This document shows positions 18,107-27,057 of a stretch of 56,219 nt of DNA, piece after piece. The stretch spans positions 1 through 56,219 of the forward strand of contig JAUHVK010000029.1 of assembly GCA_030425145.1 (NCBI GenBank), read 5' to 3'. Numbering within the stretch: the first letter of the stretch is position 1; each line of letters starts with the position of its first letter. Position numbers and translations under genes: made by a program. The notes below the pieces were generated by a model that did no database searches, was not told where the DNA came from, and saw only the letters and a list, made by a program, of their open reading frames with translations. This stretch comes from Alphaproteobacteria bacterium. GTDB taxonomy: Bacteria; Pseudomonadota; Alphaproteobacteria; Rhodobacterales; Rhodobacteraceae.

Positions 18107-18931
18107 ATGACTCACCTGACCGCCCTCACCACCTTGCCGCCGCGTTCTCATGGCAAGCTGACCATCGCCGCCAAGGCGCGGGCCGATGGCGTGTCGGCAC
18201 TGGCTGACCTGCACCAGACCGGGTCTGCCAAGATCCTGATGACCCCGGCGCGGGATGCCGTCGAAGGCGTAATCCTGAACACCTCCGGCGGGCTGACAGG
18301 GGGCGACACCCTGTCCATCGCAGCAACCGCACAGGCGGGTGCGCGGCTGCGCCTGACCACTCAGGCCGCCGAACGGGTGTATCGCACCGCCGACGACACC
18401 ACCGCGCGGGTGCGCAACATCGTGACGGTCGAAGCCGGTGGACGCGTTGATTGGTTGCCGCAGGAAACCATCCTGTTTCAGAACGGCGCGCTGCGTCGGT
18501 CCCTGACCATCAAGATGGCGTCCGATGCCCGTGTTCTGGTCGTCGAACCCGTCCTCTTTGGCCGCCTCGCGATGGGCGAAGTGGTCACGCAGGCCCGCTT
18601 TGCCGACAGCCTGACGCTTGAACGTGACGGCGAACTGGTCTTCCGTGACGCCAGCACCCTGCACGGCGACATCACGGCGATCCTCGACAAACCCGCGCTG
18701 GGCGGCGGTGCCCGCGCGATGGCGCTGGTCGTTTTCGCCGCCCCCGAGGCCGAGGCGCATCTCGACCCCATCCGCGCCATGCTGCCACCGGCCGCTGGCG
18801 TGTCGCTGGTTCAGGACGGTGTACTGGTCCTCCGCGCCTTGGCCAAAGACGGCTATGACCTGCGCCGCACCCTCATTCCTGTTCTTGATCGGCTGAGCGG
18901 TGACGCCCTGCCGCGATCCTGGAGACTTTGA
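18107..18931 (+). CDS. ureD: urease accessory protein UreD
   Basis: A 274-residue urease chaperone that forms the UreDFG complex on apo-urease for nickel delivery. Family blocks are visible: NTSGGLTGGD near 65-74, TQAAERVYRT near 86-95 and WLPQETILFQNGALRRS around 113-128. It is the first gene of ureD-A-x-B-y-C-E-F-G, running in one direction with very short gaps (four bases to ureA). The order ureDABC then EFG is normal for alphaproteobacteria. Confidence 0.95.
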   Translation: MTHLTALTTLPPRSHGKLTIAAKARADGVSALADLHQTGSAKILMTPARDAVEGVILNTSGGLTGGDTLSIAATAQAGARLRLTTQAAERVYRTADDTTARVRNIVTVEAGGRVDWLPQETILFQNGALRRSLTIKMASDARVLVVEPVLFGRLAMGEVVTQARFADSLTLERDGELVFRDASTLHGDITAILDKPALGGGARAMALVVFAAPEAEAHLDPIRAMLPPAAGVSLVQDGVLVLRALAKDGYDLRRTLIPVLDRLSGDALPRSWRL

Positions 18932-18934
18932 CGT

Positions 18935-19237
18935 ATGAACCTGACCCCCCGCGAAAAAGACAAGCTGCTGGTTGCCATGGCGGCCATCGTGGCCCGCAAA
19001 CGCCTCGAACGGGGTGTGAAGCTCAATCACCCCGAAGCGATTGCGCTCATCACCGATGCGGTGGTCGAAGGCGCGCGCGACGGGCGCAGCGTGGCCGACA
19101 TGATGCAGGCCGGTGCGCAGGTGATCACGCGGGATCAGTGCATGGAAGGCGTGCCCGAGATGATCCACGAGGTGCAGGTCGAAGCGACGTTTCCGGACGG
19201 CACCAAACTGGTGACCGTGCACAATCCGATCCGGTGA
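18935..19237 (+). CDS. ureA: urease subunit gamma
   Basis: A 100-residue structural subunit of urease, normal length. It begins [20 protein letters not shown] and ends with [23 protein letters not shown], both diagnostic. It assembles with UreB and UreC into the cytoplasmic trimeric (alpha-beta-gamma) enzyme, which splits urea into ammonia and carbamate. Confidence 0.97.
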   Translation: MNLTPREKDKLLVAMAAIVARKRLERGVKLNHPEAIALITDAVVEGARDGRSVADMMQAGAQVITRDQCMEGVPEMIHEVQVEATFPDGTKLVTVHNPIR

Positions 19238-19240
19238 GTT

Positions 19241-19264
19241 TGCATATTTTTGAAAAGAAGAAGC
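19241..19264 (+). repeat. dispersed intergenic motif, copy A
   Basis: TGCATATTTTTGAAAAGAAG plus AAGC. Near-identical to the copy at 49977-50000 (22 of 24 bases) and related to the reverse-strand copy at 26916-26942. It stands just before the small gene at 19279, where its purine-rich end overlaps the ribosome-binding zone. Confidence 0.7.
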
Positions 19265-19278
19265 GAAAGGGTTTTGAA

Positions 19279-19458
19279 ATGAAAAACGGTCTGGCTTTGG
19301 CAACAGTTTCTTTGGTTTGGGCAAGCTCTGCGATGGCGCATCCCGGTGTCCATGTACACCCGCATGACGGCGCACATTGGCTGGCGATTGTCAGCGCTCT
19401 GGGTCTGATCGCCGTGGCAGGCGGGTTGGCCCTTGCCCGAACCCGGTCACGCACATGA
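19279..19458 (+). CDS. small exported/membrane protein of the urease operon
   Basis: A 59-residue protein: a signal-like hydrophobic start (residues 4-20, cut near AMA-H), a short His-rich stretch [14 protein letters not shown] (21-34) and one membrane helix (about 35-52) with a basic tail. Its stop overlaps the ureB start (ATGA). I know of similar short proteins in Rhodobacterales urease clusters, but not their function. The His cluster on the periplasmic side suggests metal, perhaps nickel, binding; this is inference only. Confidence 0.75.
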   Translation: MKNGLALATVSLVWASSAMAHPGVHVHPHDGAHWLAIVSALGLIAVAGGLALARTRSRT

Positions 19459-19760
19459 TCCCCGGAGAGCTGTTCCCGGCCGAAGGGTCGCTGACCCTGA
19501 ACCCTGACCGCCCGGCGATCACGCTGATGGTGGCCAACACTGGCGACCGCCCGGTGCAGGTGGGCAGCCACTACCATTTCGCCGAAACCAACCCGGCGCT
19601 CGATTTTGATCGTGACGCCGCGCGGGGCCACAGGCTCGACATTGCGCCGGGCACTGCCGTGCGGTTCGAGCCGGGCCAGAGGCGCGAGGTGCAGCTGATC
19701 CCGCTGTCCGGCGCGCGCCGGGTGATCGGGTTCAACCAGCAGGTCATGGGAGACCTCTGA
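19455..19760 (+). CDS. ureB: urease subunit beta
   Basis: A 101-residue structural subunit, normal length. It starts [16 protein letters not shown] and contains [18 protein letters not shown], both diagnostic of UreB. ATG 19455 overlaps the preceding small gene by four bases (ATGA), and its own TGA overlaps the next ATG, giving an uninterrupted chain of translational coupling. Confidence 0.97.
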   Translation: MIPGELFPAEGSLTLNPDRPAITLMVANTGDRPVQVGSHYHFAETNPALDFDRDAARGHRLDIAPGTAVRFEPGQRREVQLIPLSGARRVIGFNQQVMGDL

Positions 19761-20074
19761 TGGCACGGCTGTTCACCCCAATGGACTACTGGGCCAACGC
19801 CATGCAGGTGGGCTGGGTCATGGTCGAAGCGCAGGGCGTGATCGCCATGCGCATGATGGGGGCGATAGGGATCTGGTCGGTGCCCAAAACCGAAAACAAG
19901 CGGATGCTGAACGAAAAGGTCTTTGCCTTTCTCAAAGGTGGCACTGACGCGTCGCTCGCCATGCTGGCAGGGAAAAGACCCGATGTGGTGGCAGCTTTGG
20001 CGATCAAGCCGATCCGGCAGACCACCCGCGCCAATCACCGGCGTCTGACGAAACGTGGAATGAAGAGAGGCTGA
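19760..20074 (+). CDS. small conserved protein inserted between ureB and ureC (phasin-like?)
   Basis: A 104-residue basic protein starting on the ureB stop (TGATG). The sequence is helical, with a Met-rich amphipathic N-terminal stretch (residues 8-38, [23 protein letters not shown]-type) and a basic C-terminus ([17 protein letters not shown]). The helical part recalls small phasin-like proteins of Rhodobacterales, but I find no certain family. Position inside the urease structural genes implies co-expression with UreB and UreC. Confidence 0.7.
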   Translation: MARLFTPMDYWANAMQVGWVMVEAQGVIAMRMMGAIGIWSVPKTENKRMLNEKVFAFLKGGTDASLAMLAGKRPDVVAALAIKPIRQTTRANHRRLTKRGMKRG

Positions 20075-20075
20075 C

Positions 20076-21836
20076 ATGCCAGCACAGATCAAACGCACCG
20101 ATTACGCCGCCATGTTCGGCCCCACCGTGGGCGACAAGCTGCGGCTGGCGGACACCGACCTGATCATCGAGGTCGAGCGTGACCTGACCGCCGAAGCCGT
20201 TGGCGCGGCGACAGCCGGGGGAAGCGGCGCGAATGCATTGGTCTACGGCGAAGAGGTCAAGTTCGGCGGCGGCAAAGTGATCCGCGACGGGATGGGGCAG
20301 TCTCAGGCCACCCGCGCCGACGGGGCGGTCGATACCGTCATCACCAATGCGCTGATCGTGGACTATACCGGCATCTACAAAGCGGATGTTGGTCTGCGCG
20401 ACGGCCGCATCTACCGGATCGGCAAGGCGGGCAACCCCGACACCCAGCCGGGGGTGAACATCATCGTCGGACCGGGCACCGAGGCCATCGCCGGTGAAGG
20501 CCGTATCCTGACCGCGGGAGGGTTCGACAGCCACATCCACTACATCTGCCCGCAGCAGATCGAGGACGCGCTGCATTCGGGTCTCACCACCATGCTGGGC
20601 GGCGGCACCGGCCCTGCGCATGGCACGCTTGCCACCACCTGCACACCCGGCCCTTGGCACATTGGCCGCATGCTGCAGGCCGCCGATGCCTTCCCGATGA
20701 ACCTAGCCTTCGCGGGCAAGGGCAACGCCTCGCTGCCCGCTGCGCTGGAAGAACAGGTCAAGGCAGGGGCCTGCGCGCTCAAACTGCACGAGGATTGGGG
20801 CACCACTCCCGGTGCCATCGACTGTTGCCTGTCGGTCGCGGACGGGATGGACGTGCAGGTGATGATCCACACTGACACGCTCAACGAGAGCGGCTTTGTC
20901 GAACATACCGTCAAAGCCATGAAGGGCCGCACGATCCACGCCTTCCACACCGAAGGGGCAGGGGGCGGTCACGCGCCGGACATCATCAAGATCTGCGGCG
21001 AGGAGCATGTGCTCCCATCCTCGACCAACCCGACGCGCCCTTTCACCGTGAACACGCTGGAAGAGCATCTCGACATGCTCATGGTCTGTCACCACCTCGA
21101 CAAGTCGATCCCAGAGGACATCGCCTTTGCCGAAAGCCGCATCCGGCGCGAAACCATCGCGGCCGAGGATATCCTGCACGACATGGGCGCGTTTTCGATC
21201 ATCGCGTCGGACAGTCAGGCGATGGGTCGTGTGGGCGAGGTGATCATCCGCACCTGGCAGACCGCCGACAAGATGAAGAAGCAACGCGGCAAGCTGCCTG
21301 AGGAAACCGGCGACAACGACAACATGCGCGTGCGCCGCTACGTTGCGAAATACACGATCAACCCCGCCATCGCCCACGGCATCAGCCGCGAGATCGGCAG
21401 CATCGAGGAAGGCAAACGCGCCGATCTGGTGCTTTGGCATCCGGCCTTCTTTGGCGTGAAACCCGAGATGGTCCTGATCGGAGGCACGATTGCCTGTGCG
21501 CAGATGGGCGACCCCAACGCATCCATCCCGACGCCGCAGCCGGTCTACACGCGGCCCATGTGGGGTGCCTATGGGCGCAGCGTCGAGAACTCGGCAGTGG
21601 TGTTTGTGTCAGAGGCGGCACAGGCCGATGGGATCGGCGAAAAGCTTGGGATCGCCAAGAAAACGCTCGCGGTGCAGAACACGCGCGGGATCGGCAAGTC
21701 GGACCTCAAGCTGAATACCGCGACACCCAAGGTCGAGGTGAACCCCGAAACCTACGAAGTGCGGGCGGATGGGGAGTTGCTGGTCTGCGAACCGGCAGCG
21801 GTTCTGCCAATGGCGCAGCGATATTTCCTGTTTTGA
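20076..21836 (+). CDS. ureC: urease subunit alpha (catalytic)
   Basis: The 586-residue nickel enzyme. Nickel-binding His are in [12 protein letters not shown] (residues 151-161). The lysine that becomes carbamylated is Lys236 in [29 protein letters not shown] carries later ligands, and the catalytic flap His is in [13 protein letters not shown]. All key residues are intact. The protein is about 16 residues longer than the usual ~570, owing to an Ala/Gly-rich insertion at about 39-56 before the [19 protein letters not shown] block. It starts two bases after the preceding stop. Confidence 0.97.
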   Translation: MPAQIKRTDYAAMFGPTVGDKLRLADTDLIIEVERDLTAEAVGAATAGGSGANALVYGEEVKFGGGKVIRDGMGQSQATRADGAVDTVITNALIVDYTGIYKADVGLRDGRIYRIGKAGNPDTQPGVNIIVGPGTEAIAGEGRILTAGGFDSHIHYICPQQIEDALHSGLTTMLGGGTGPAHGTLATTCTPGPWHIGRMLQAADAFPMNLAFAGKGNASLPAALEEQVKAGACALKLHEDWGTTPGAIDCCLSVADGMDVQVMIHTDTLNESGFVEHTVKAMKGRTIHAFHTEGAGGGHAPDIIKICGEEHVLPSSTNPTRPFTVNTLEEHLDMLMVCHHLDKSIPEDIAFAESRIRRETIAAEDILHDMGAFSIIASDSQAMGRVGEVIIRTWQTADKMKKQRGKLPEETGDNDNMRVRRYVAKYTINPAIAHGISREIGSIEEGKRADLVLWHPAFFGVKPEMVLIGGTIACAQMGDPNASIPTPQPVYTRPMWGAYGRSVENSAVVFVSEAAQADGIGEKLGIAKKTLAVQNTRGIGKSDLKLNTATPKVEVNPETYEVRADGELLVCEPAAVLPMAQRYFLF

Positions 21837-21881
21837 TGAGTGCTTCCGATACATTCACGTCGCTAAACTGAGAAGTTCGAC

Positions 21882-22322
21882 ATGCTCACAGTCTCAACCT
21901 ACCACAACCACACCCACTGCGCGCCAGCCGACACCATTTCTCTTAGCTACGAGGCGCGGTTCCTGCGGCGGCGCGTGCTGACCACCGATGGCGGTTTGGA
22001 GTTCCTGCTCGACCTTGAACAGACCACCTCGCTCGACCACGGCGGTGCGCTTAAGCTCGAAGACGGGCGGGAGATCGAAGTGGTCGCGGCCCCCGAACCG
22101 CTGCTCGAGATCACCGGCGAAAACCTTGTCCGGCTCGCCTGGCATATCGGCAACCGCCACACGCCCTGTCAGGTCGAGGCCACGCGCCTGCTGATCCAGC
22201 CGGATCACGTGATCCGCGACATGCTGGGCAAGCTGGGCGCGACGGTGACAGAGCGTGTCGAACCCTTCACCCCGGAAGGAGGAGCCTACGGTCATGGACG
22301 GACCCATTCGCACGCCCACTGA
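21882..22322 (+). CDS. ureE: urease accessory nickel chaperone UreE
   Basis: A 146-residue metallochaperone. The UreE N-terminal domain (about 10-70) precedes the metal-binding core [19 protein letters not shown] (about 87-105), where the central His is the dimer nickel site. The C-terminus [10 protein letters not shown] is a short His tail for extra Ni. The N-terminus also has a His cluster (YHNHTHC), less usual. It overlaps ureF by 29 bases. Confidence 0.94.
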   Translation: MLTVSTYHNHTHCAPADTISLSYEARFLRRRVLTTDGGLEFLLDLEQTTSLDHGGALKLEDGREIEVVAAPEPLLEITGENLVRLAWHIGNRHTPCQVEATRLLIQPDHVIRDMLGKLGATVTERVEPFTPEGGAYGHGRTHSHAH

Positions 22323-22944
22323 CCCGATCCTGACGCTGGCGCAATGGCTGTCGCCGGGCTTTCCCATCGGAGCCTTCGCCTATTCCAGTGGATTGGAGCA
22401 GGCGATTGCCGACAAGGTGGTCACGCCCACAACGGTGGAGGATTGGCTGTCGGACATGCTGCGCGACGGCAACGGTGTGAGTGACGCGATCCTGATCCGG
22501 GCAGCCGCCAGCGGGATGGACCCGTGGGACGTGGACCAGACCGCGCGCGCCTTCTGCCCCAGCCGCGAACGGCTTTTGGAGGTCGACGCGCAGGGTACAG
22601 CGTTCTGTGACCAGTTGCGCGCAAACTGGGGCATCGACGCGACGGGCCTGACCTATCCGGCGGCGCTGGGCGTGGGGATCAGACACCTGGACCTGCCGCT
22701 GACCATGGCGGTGCAGATGTACCTGCACGCCTGGGTCGCTGCCGTGGTCGCCGCCTGCCAACGCCTGATGGCGCTGGGCCAGACCGAGGCGCAGCGCATT
22801 GTTGCGGCCCTGTCGCCGCTCTGTTCCGAGATCGCCGCGCAGACCGAAGACCAGACGCTTGACGATCTGACCAGCCAGAGCTTTGCTGCCGATATCGCCG
22901 CGATGCGTCACGAAACCCTCAGCCCAAGGATTTTCCGCACATGA
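22294..22944 (+). CDS. ureF: urease accessory protein UreF
   Basis: A 216-residue all-helical UreF that bridges UreD and UreG during nickel loading. The diagnostic [20 protein letters not shown] block is at about residues 18-37. The start ATG 22294 lies within ureE, preceded by GGAAGGAGGAG; an in-frame start at 22255 would lack this. The stop overlaps ureG as ATGA. Confidence 0.93.
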   Translation: MDGPIRTPTDPILTLAQWLSPGFPIGAFAYSSGLEQAIADKVVTPTTVEDWLSDMLRDGNGVSDAILIRAAASGMDPWDVDQTARAFCPSRERLLEVDAQGTAFCDQLRANWGIDATGLTYPAALGVGIRHLDLPLTMAVQMYLHAWVAAVVAACQRLMALGQTEAQRIVAALSPLCSEIAAQTEDQTLDDLTSQSFAADIAAMRHETLSPRIFRT

Positions 22945-23552
22945 GCACCCGCAACGGACCCCTTCGTGTCGGCATCGGTGGCCCGGTCGGTGCGGGGAAA
23001 ACCTCGCTCACCGCGGCGCTGGCGAAACGGCTCAAGGACACCCATTCGGTGGGTGTAATCACAAATGATATCTACACGCAGGAAGATGCCGAGGCGCTGA
23101 TGCGGATGCAGATCCTGCCGCAGGATCGGGTGATCGGCGTGGAAACCGGCGGCTGCCCGCACACCGCGATCCGCGAGGACGCGTCAATCAATCTGGCCGC
23201 CGTCGCCGAGATGGTCAAACGCCACCCGGATGTCGAAGTGGTGCTGATTGAAAGCGGCGGTGACAACCTCTCGGCCACGTTCAGCCCGGAGCTCGCCGAC
23301 GTGACGCTCTACGTGATCGACGTGGCGGCGGGTGAGGAAATTCCCCGCAAAGGTGGGCCTGCATTGACCCGGTCGGACATTCTGGTGATCAACAAGACCG
23401 ACCTCGCGCCGCACGTCGGTGCGTCCCTCGAAGTGATGAACCGCGACGCCACAAAGATGCGCGAAGGCCGTCCTTTTGTCTTTGCCGCGATCCGTCACGA
23501 TCAAGGCGTGGACGAGGTTCTGGATCACCTTAAACGGGTCTCAGGGCTCTGA
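22941..23552 (+). CDS. ureG: urease accessory GTPase UreG
   Basis: A 203-residue SIMIBI GTPase that drives nickel insertion. P-loop GPVGAGKTS at residues 14-22, [14 protein letters not shown] switch region, the nickel-binding Cys-Pro-His in [15 protein letters not shown] and the NKTD guanine motif near 147-150. It is the last gene of the operon. After it, 23553-23649 contains only a weak GTAAC/GTTAC hairpin. Confidence 0.96.
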   Translation: MSTRNGPLRVGIGGPVGAGKTSLTAALAKRLKDTHSVGVITNDIYTQEDAEALMRMQILPQDRVIGVETGGCPHTAIREDASINLAAVAEMVKRHPDVEVVLIESGGDNLSATFSPELADVTLYVIDVAAGEEIPRKGGPALTRSDILVINKTDLAPHVGASLEVMNRDATKMREGRPFVFAAIRHDQGVDEVLDHLKRVSGL

Positions 23553-23649
23553 CCTGTAACCATCCTGTTACCGCGATTTGCAGAATATGACATTCTGACG
23601 TATCTTTACCGAGCAGCAGTAATAAGAACGATAATAATTGGGGGCACTT

Positions 23650-24108
23650 ATGCCCGAAATCGGAAAGCAAATCGCAGCCTTACCCATGCGGTGGAAGAAA
23701 GACGGAACCTTTCAGGTTCTGATGGTCACGTCGCGTGAAACCAAGCGTTGGATCATGCCGAAAGGCTGGACCATGGATGGCAAGAAACCCTGGACCGCCG
23801 CCGAGATCGAAGCATTGGAAGAGGCCGGAGCCATCGGCTATATCGGCACTGAGGTGCTTGGCACCTACAGCTACAGAAAGAAACTCGCTGACGGGTCATT
23901 TCTGAAATGCGAAGTCGACGTCTACCCGATGGTTGTCGAAAAGCTCAAAAGCAACTGGAAAGAGCGCCATCAGCGCAAGCGGCGCTGGTTCAGTCCAAAG
24001 GGCGCGGCCAAGCGGGTGAATGAAGCGAAACTGTCCAAGCTGCTCAAGAGCCTGTCCGACAAGCCGAAACAACAACCGGTAATCCGCGAATTCCTCAAAG
24101 CCTCCTGA
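23650..24108 (+). CDS. Nudix hydrolase (DIPP/MutT-like)
   Basis: A 152-residue Nudix-family protein. The Nudix box is recognisable as PKGWTMDGKKPWTAAEIEAL followed by EEAGAIG (about 40-66), of the diphosphoinositol-polyphosphate-phosphohydrolase-like group. The usual RE pair of REUxEE is replaced by EI, but the metal-binding EE pair is kept. It likely hydrolyses a nucleoside or inositol pyrophosphate-type substrate. Start ATG 23650 is preferred to an in-frame TTG at 23638. It is convergent with the peroxidase gene, ten bases away. Confidence 0.85.
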   Translation: MPEIGKQIAALPMRWKKDGTFQVLMVTSRETKRWIMPKGWTMDGKKPWTAAEIEALEEAGAIGYIGTEVLGTYSYRKKLADGSFLKCEVDVYPMVVEKLKSNWKERHQRKRRWFSPKGAAKRVNEAKLSKLLKSLSDKPKQQPVIREFLKAS

Positions 24109-24118
24109 ACGGAGTGCG

Positions 24119-25420
24119 TCAATCGACGGGCAGCCCGCTCGGCACCCGCTCCGGTCGGCCCAAAGGACGTGTGAGCGCCGTTTCCCCGGTCAGGCTCTCC
24201 AGAAACGCCATCAGATCGTCAACCTGTGCATCGGTCAGGGAAACCGGCCGCACGTCCAGCGTTGCGGCCTGGCGCGCCATTTCAAGCTGGTCAGACTGGA
24301 TCACGTAGTCGATCACGGCCAACCACGGCACCTCTGGCATAGCCGCCCGCGCCGGGTTCCAGTCATCGCGCATCGACACTGGGTCCGCCATGTGGCGCAC
24401 CATATCCCGCAGGCTCGCATAGGCCCCGTTATGGCCATAAGGTGCGGTCAGCGTCACGTTGCGCAGCGGCGGGGTGCGAAAGCGGTAGGCGTCCTCAAGA
24501 TCATCCGTCGCGCCCATCCGCCCCACATCGCGCGGGATCGGATCCCAGCGGCGGGTGCGCCCGGGTCCAAAAGCGGGCAGGGCCATTGCGTGAAAGTCCT
24601 GATCGCTCAGCAGCGGCCCGTTGTGGCATTGCGCACAGCGCGCCTCGCCAAAGAACAACTGCCGCCCGCGTTCGGCATCGTCGGGCAGGGGTGTGCCATC
24701 CGTCAGGAACGCATCATAGGGGCTGTCATAATTCGCCCATTCGGTACCGATGAAGGCGGCCAGAGCGTTGCCGATCTCGACAATGGTCACGTCCTCCGGG
24801 CGGTCGATATGGTCGAAGGCCGCGACAAACATCTGGCCGTATTCCGGGATTGTCCGCACCCGCTTGGCAAGGATCGGCCATCCGAGGTCGATCCGGTCGG
24901 TCACGGCGCCGATGATCTCGTTCTCGCCGGTATTCCCGGCCATCTCGAATTGCGCGGTCATCGGGAACAGCGCCTGCGCGGCGAGGATCGTCTCAAGCCC
25001 CTGTGGCAGCCATTCCTCGGCCGGGCTGTCATAGCCATTGCCGTAGATGTTCGAAATCTCGAGCCGTCCGTCATGGAACAGCACGCGCACGTCCTTGTGC
25101 CCGAGGTTCCACAGCGCCGGCGCGTTGCGCGGGATGCGCTTGCGGATACGGTCCGCCCCGTCGCCGGGCAGGCGCTTTGGCCCTAGGCCAACGCCGCCTT
25201 CTCCGATGCCCAAGGAAAGACCATCGCCGCCACCCAGATCGTGATGGTGACAGGTCCCGCAGGAGATATTCTTGTTTCCGCTCAGAATCTTGTCGTAAAA
25301 CAGAAGTTGACCCAAGCGCGCCTGATCGGCATCGAAGGAGATGAAATCTTCCGCCGTAATGGGCTGCGCCAACGCAGGGGACGCAACAAGAGACAGAAAG
25401 ACGGGCAGACCAAGATGAAT
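24119..25420 (-). CDS. di-heme cytochrome c peroxidase / MauG-family protein
   Basis: A protein of about 430 residues with an apparent Sec signal (LGLPVFLSLVASPALAQ) and two c-type haem motifs: CGTCHHH near residue 55 and CAQCHNG near residue 270. The family reduces peroxide or carries out MauG-like oxidations in the periplasm. The start is a problem: no ATG, GTG or TTG stands in frame before the signal peptide within a sensible distance. The only candidate is ATT at 25420, and that region is antisense to the start of the divergent Sel1 gene. An AUU start, a misplaced start or a local sequence change are all possible. The coding assignment itself is firm. Confidence 0.8.
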   Translation of the reverse strand: MHLGLPVFLSLVASPALAQPITAEDFISFDADQARLGQLLFYDKILSGNKNISCGTCHHHDLGGGDGLSLGIGEGGVGLGPKRLPGDGADRIRKRIPRNAPALWNLGHKDVRVLFHDGRLEISNIYGNGYDSPAEEWLPQGLETILAAQALFPMTAQFEMAGNTGENEIIGAVTDRIDLGWPILAKRVRTIPEYGQMFVAAFDHIDRPEDVTIVEIGNALAAFIGTEWANYDSPYDAFLTDGTPLPDDAERGRQLFFGEARCAQCHNGPLLSDQDFHAMALPAFGPGRTRRWDPIPRDVGRMGATDDLEDAYRFRTPPLRNVTLTAPYGHNGAYASLRDMVRHMADPVSMRDDWNPARAAMPEVPWLAVIDYVIQSDQLEMARQAATLDVRPVSLTDAQVDDLMAFLESLTGETALTRPLGRPERVPSGLPVD

Positions 25421-25891
25421 TGGACCGGTTTGAGTGTCGCTCTTTGCCTCACGGCCTTGCCAGCGCTGGCCGATATCGAGGATGCGCGCGACCTGATGGA
25501 AGAGGGCCGTTTTGACGAGGCTTATGACGCGCTCTGGCCCGCGGCGCGATCGGGCAATGCCGAGGCCGAAGAACTGATCGGTGTCATGTACGCGCTGGGG
25601 TTGGGGGTCGAGCAGGACTATGTCCGCGCCTTCGACTGGTACCTGCGCGCGTCGCTCAAGGGACATCCCGGCGCGCAGTCGGGCATCGGCTGGTACTACG
25701 AAACCGGTCTTGGCCTGCCCGCCCCGGATCTCGTCCGCGCGTTCCTCTGGTACCAGCTCAGCACCATCGGCGGTGACCCCGACGCGGCCATGTCGGTCGA
25801 GGAGGTGGTCAAAAAGATGACGCCGGAACAGATCGAACATGCGCAACAGCTCGTGGATGACTACCGGGTCTGGCTCTACCCGTTTCGATAA
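25415..25891 (+). CDS. exported Sel1-repeat protein
   Basis: A 158-residue protein with a signal peptide (residues 1-19, cut after ALA-D). Sel1-like (SLR) TPR-type repeats follow (about 45-125): AEELIGVMYALGLGVEQDYVRAFDWYLRASLKG and AQSGIGWYYETGLGL-type units. SLR proteins mediate protein interactions, often in the periplasm. Start ATG 25415 follows a purine-rich stretch (GAAAGACGGGC). It runs divergent to, and overlaps the 5' end of, the di-heme peroxidase gene. Confidence 0.82.
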   Translation: MNWTGLSVALCLTALPALADIEDARDLMEEGRFDEAYDALWPAARSGNAEAEELIGVMYALGLGVEQDYVRAFDWYLRASLKGHPGAQSGIGWYYETGLGLPAPDLVRAFLWYQLSTIGGDPDAAMSVEEVVKKMTPEQIEHAQQLVDDYRVWLYPFR

Positions 25892-25951
25892 GTGTTGCGG
25901 ATTGCTCTAACAGGGGCAAGTGGCAGGAGTGTGGCGGGTGCGGTGCTTGGT

Positions 25952-26023
25952 GTAGGGTGCGTGCTTGCACGCACCGAACGCCGAATGCCCGTTCAAAGTG
26001 GTGCGTGCAATCACGCACCCTAC
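25952..26023. repeat. inverted repeat pair (MITE/REP-like) in a gene-free stretch
   Basis: Arm 1 at 25952-25975 (GTAGGGTGCGTGCTTGCACG then CACC) and arm 2 at 26000-26023 are inverted copies with one difference in 24. Each arm is itself partly palindromic (GGTGCGTGC/GCACGCACC). The 24 bases between are unique. The surrounding region 25892-26191 contains no convincing gene. Confidence 0.8.
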
Positions 26024-26191
26024 GTCCGTTGGGGGTGGCCACAGGAAATGACAAAGCCGAACTTGGGAAGCGCGAAACAGCGGGCCATAGCGACGTGTCG
26101 ACCTTCTTCGGATGTGGCGTGGATAAATCAAGAGGATCGACGGCAGGATCGCCACCAAGCGCGCCGGAGATGCACGGCGATCGACCGACGC

Positions 26192-26599
26192 TCAGACGAT
26201 TCTCGGTCCTGCAAGGCACAGGGAAACAGCGCTGTCGACGTTGTGGAACCCCTGGCTGATCGAACGATCATCAATGCCTGTCAAACGTACGTCGAAGGTC
26301 TTTTCGCGCCCGTCCTTGCAACGCACGGTGACGGTGCCGTTCTGCACCGGCCCCTTGAACGTCAGGGTCACGTCGAAATCCGGCGGGTTGGCGAGGTTCT
26401 CTGCCGTGCGCCGCGCGGCCGCCTGTCCGGCCGGGTCGAGCAGCCCGCGCCGCCCGAGTTCGACCTCGGCCTCGCGGAACGCGGTCACGGCTGCGCTTTG
26501 GTCATAGAAGGTCGCCATCGGGAAGCGTTTCATTCCGTGTGTGATCCACATGGAGAACAGTTGCCCGTCCCCGGTGATTGCGATGGAAGGTTTCGACAT
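26192..26599 (-). CDS. hypothetical protein
   Basis: A 135-residue soluble protein, start supported by AGGAG ten bases upstream of ATG. The N-terminal part (SIAITGDGQLFSMWITHGMKRFPMATFYDQSAAVTAFREAE in outline) suggests a small beta-alpha domain; the C-terminal half has beta-rich DVTLTFKGPVQNGTVTV and ends in GPRIV. No signal peptide, no membrane segment, no family I can name. Codon use matches its neighbours, which supports it being real. Confidence 0.55.
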   Translation of the reverse strand: MSKPSIAITGDGQLFSMWITHGMKRFPMATFYDQSAAVTAFREAEVELGRRGLLDPAGQAAARRTAENLANPPDFDVTLTFKGPVQNGTVTVRCKDGREKTFDVRLTGIDDRSISQGFHNVDSAVSLCLAGPRIV

Positions 26600-26823
26600 G
26601 GCAGGGCTCCTGTTCCGGATCGCTGGTCGCTGTGCTGATCATGCATCAAGTTGAGCCATTCGCCAAACCCCGACGCATCGGACCACCGTACGCTCTGTTT
26701 CCCATCCCTTAACCATCCTCCCGGCATACCCACGCCCACAAAAGCTTTTGAGCGGGAAGGGTCACTCCCATGCCGCGCACCTTGAACTGACGCTCTCTTG
26801 ATCCCCATCAGGGGCGACCATGA

Positions 26824-26943
26824 GAAACCGGTTTCAGAAGACCCCGACAGGGGTACAGGTCACGGGGGGAAACCCCCGGCAGATGAGAGAAATGTCAGGC
26901 CCAAAGGGCGGCGCCGCTTCTTCTCTTTTTTATAAATATGCCA
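26824..26943. repeat. intergenic palindromes and copy C of the dispersed motif
   Basis: In the 458-base gap 26600-27057 I see no gene. It holds a 12-base perfect palindrome GAAACCGGTTTC (26824-26835), CCCC/GGGG hairpin (26842-26853), GGGGG/CCCCC with AAA loop (26865-26877), and at 26916-26942 on the minus strand a relative of the TGCATATTT...AAGAAGC motif. Together these look like a REP-type mosaic element. Confidence 0.55.
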
Positions 26944-27004
26944 AGACGACGCTTGGTGTGAAACGAACCGGCGGGGCAGGTCCCGACCGGATCAATAACG
27001 CGCA

Positions 27005-27036
27005 CAAAAAAGGCCCCGGAGTTTCCTCCGAGGCCC
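27005..27036 (-). terminator. intrinsic terminator of the TRAP/monooxygenase operon
   Basis: Read on the minus strand, GGCCTCGGAG, a GAAA tetraloop and CTCCGGGGCC form a ten-pair stem with one G-U, followed by TTTTTT. It lies about 22 bases after the dctP-like stop. Confidence 0.92.
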
Positions 27037-27057
27037 AATTGCGTGTTTAGAACCGGA

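Noticed and set aside
26600-27004. tRNA or structured ncRNA in the gap before the TRAP operon terminator
   Set aside because: No T-loop consensus and no cloverleaf; the hairpins are independent short palindromes.
26820-27050. Possible 76-residue plus-strand gene
   Set aside because: It runs through palindromes, the dispersed motif and the terminator of the opposite operon, and lacks a ribosome site.
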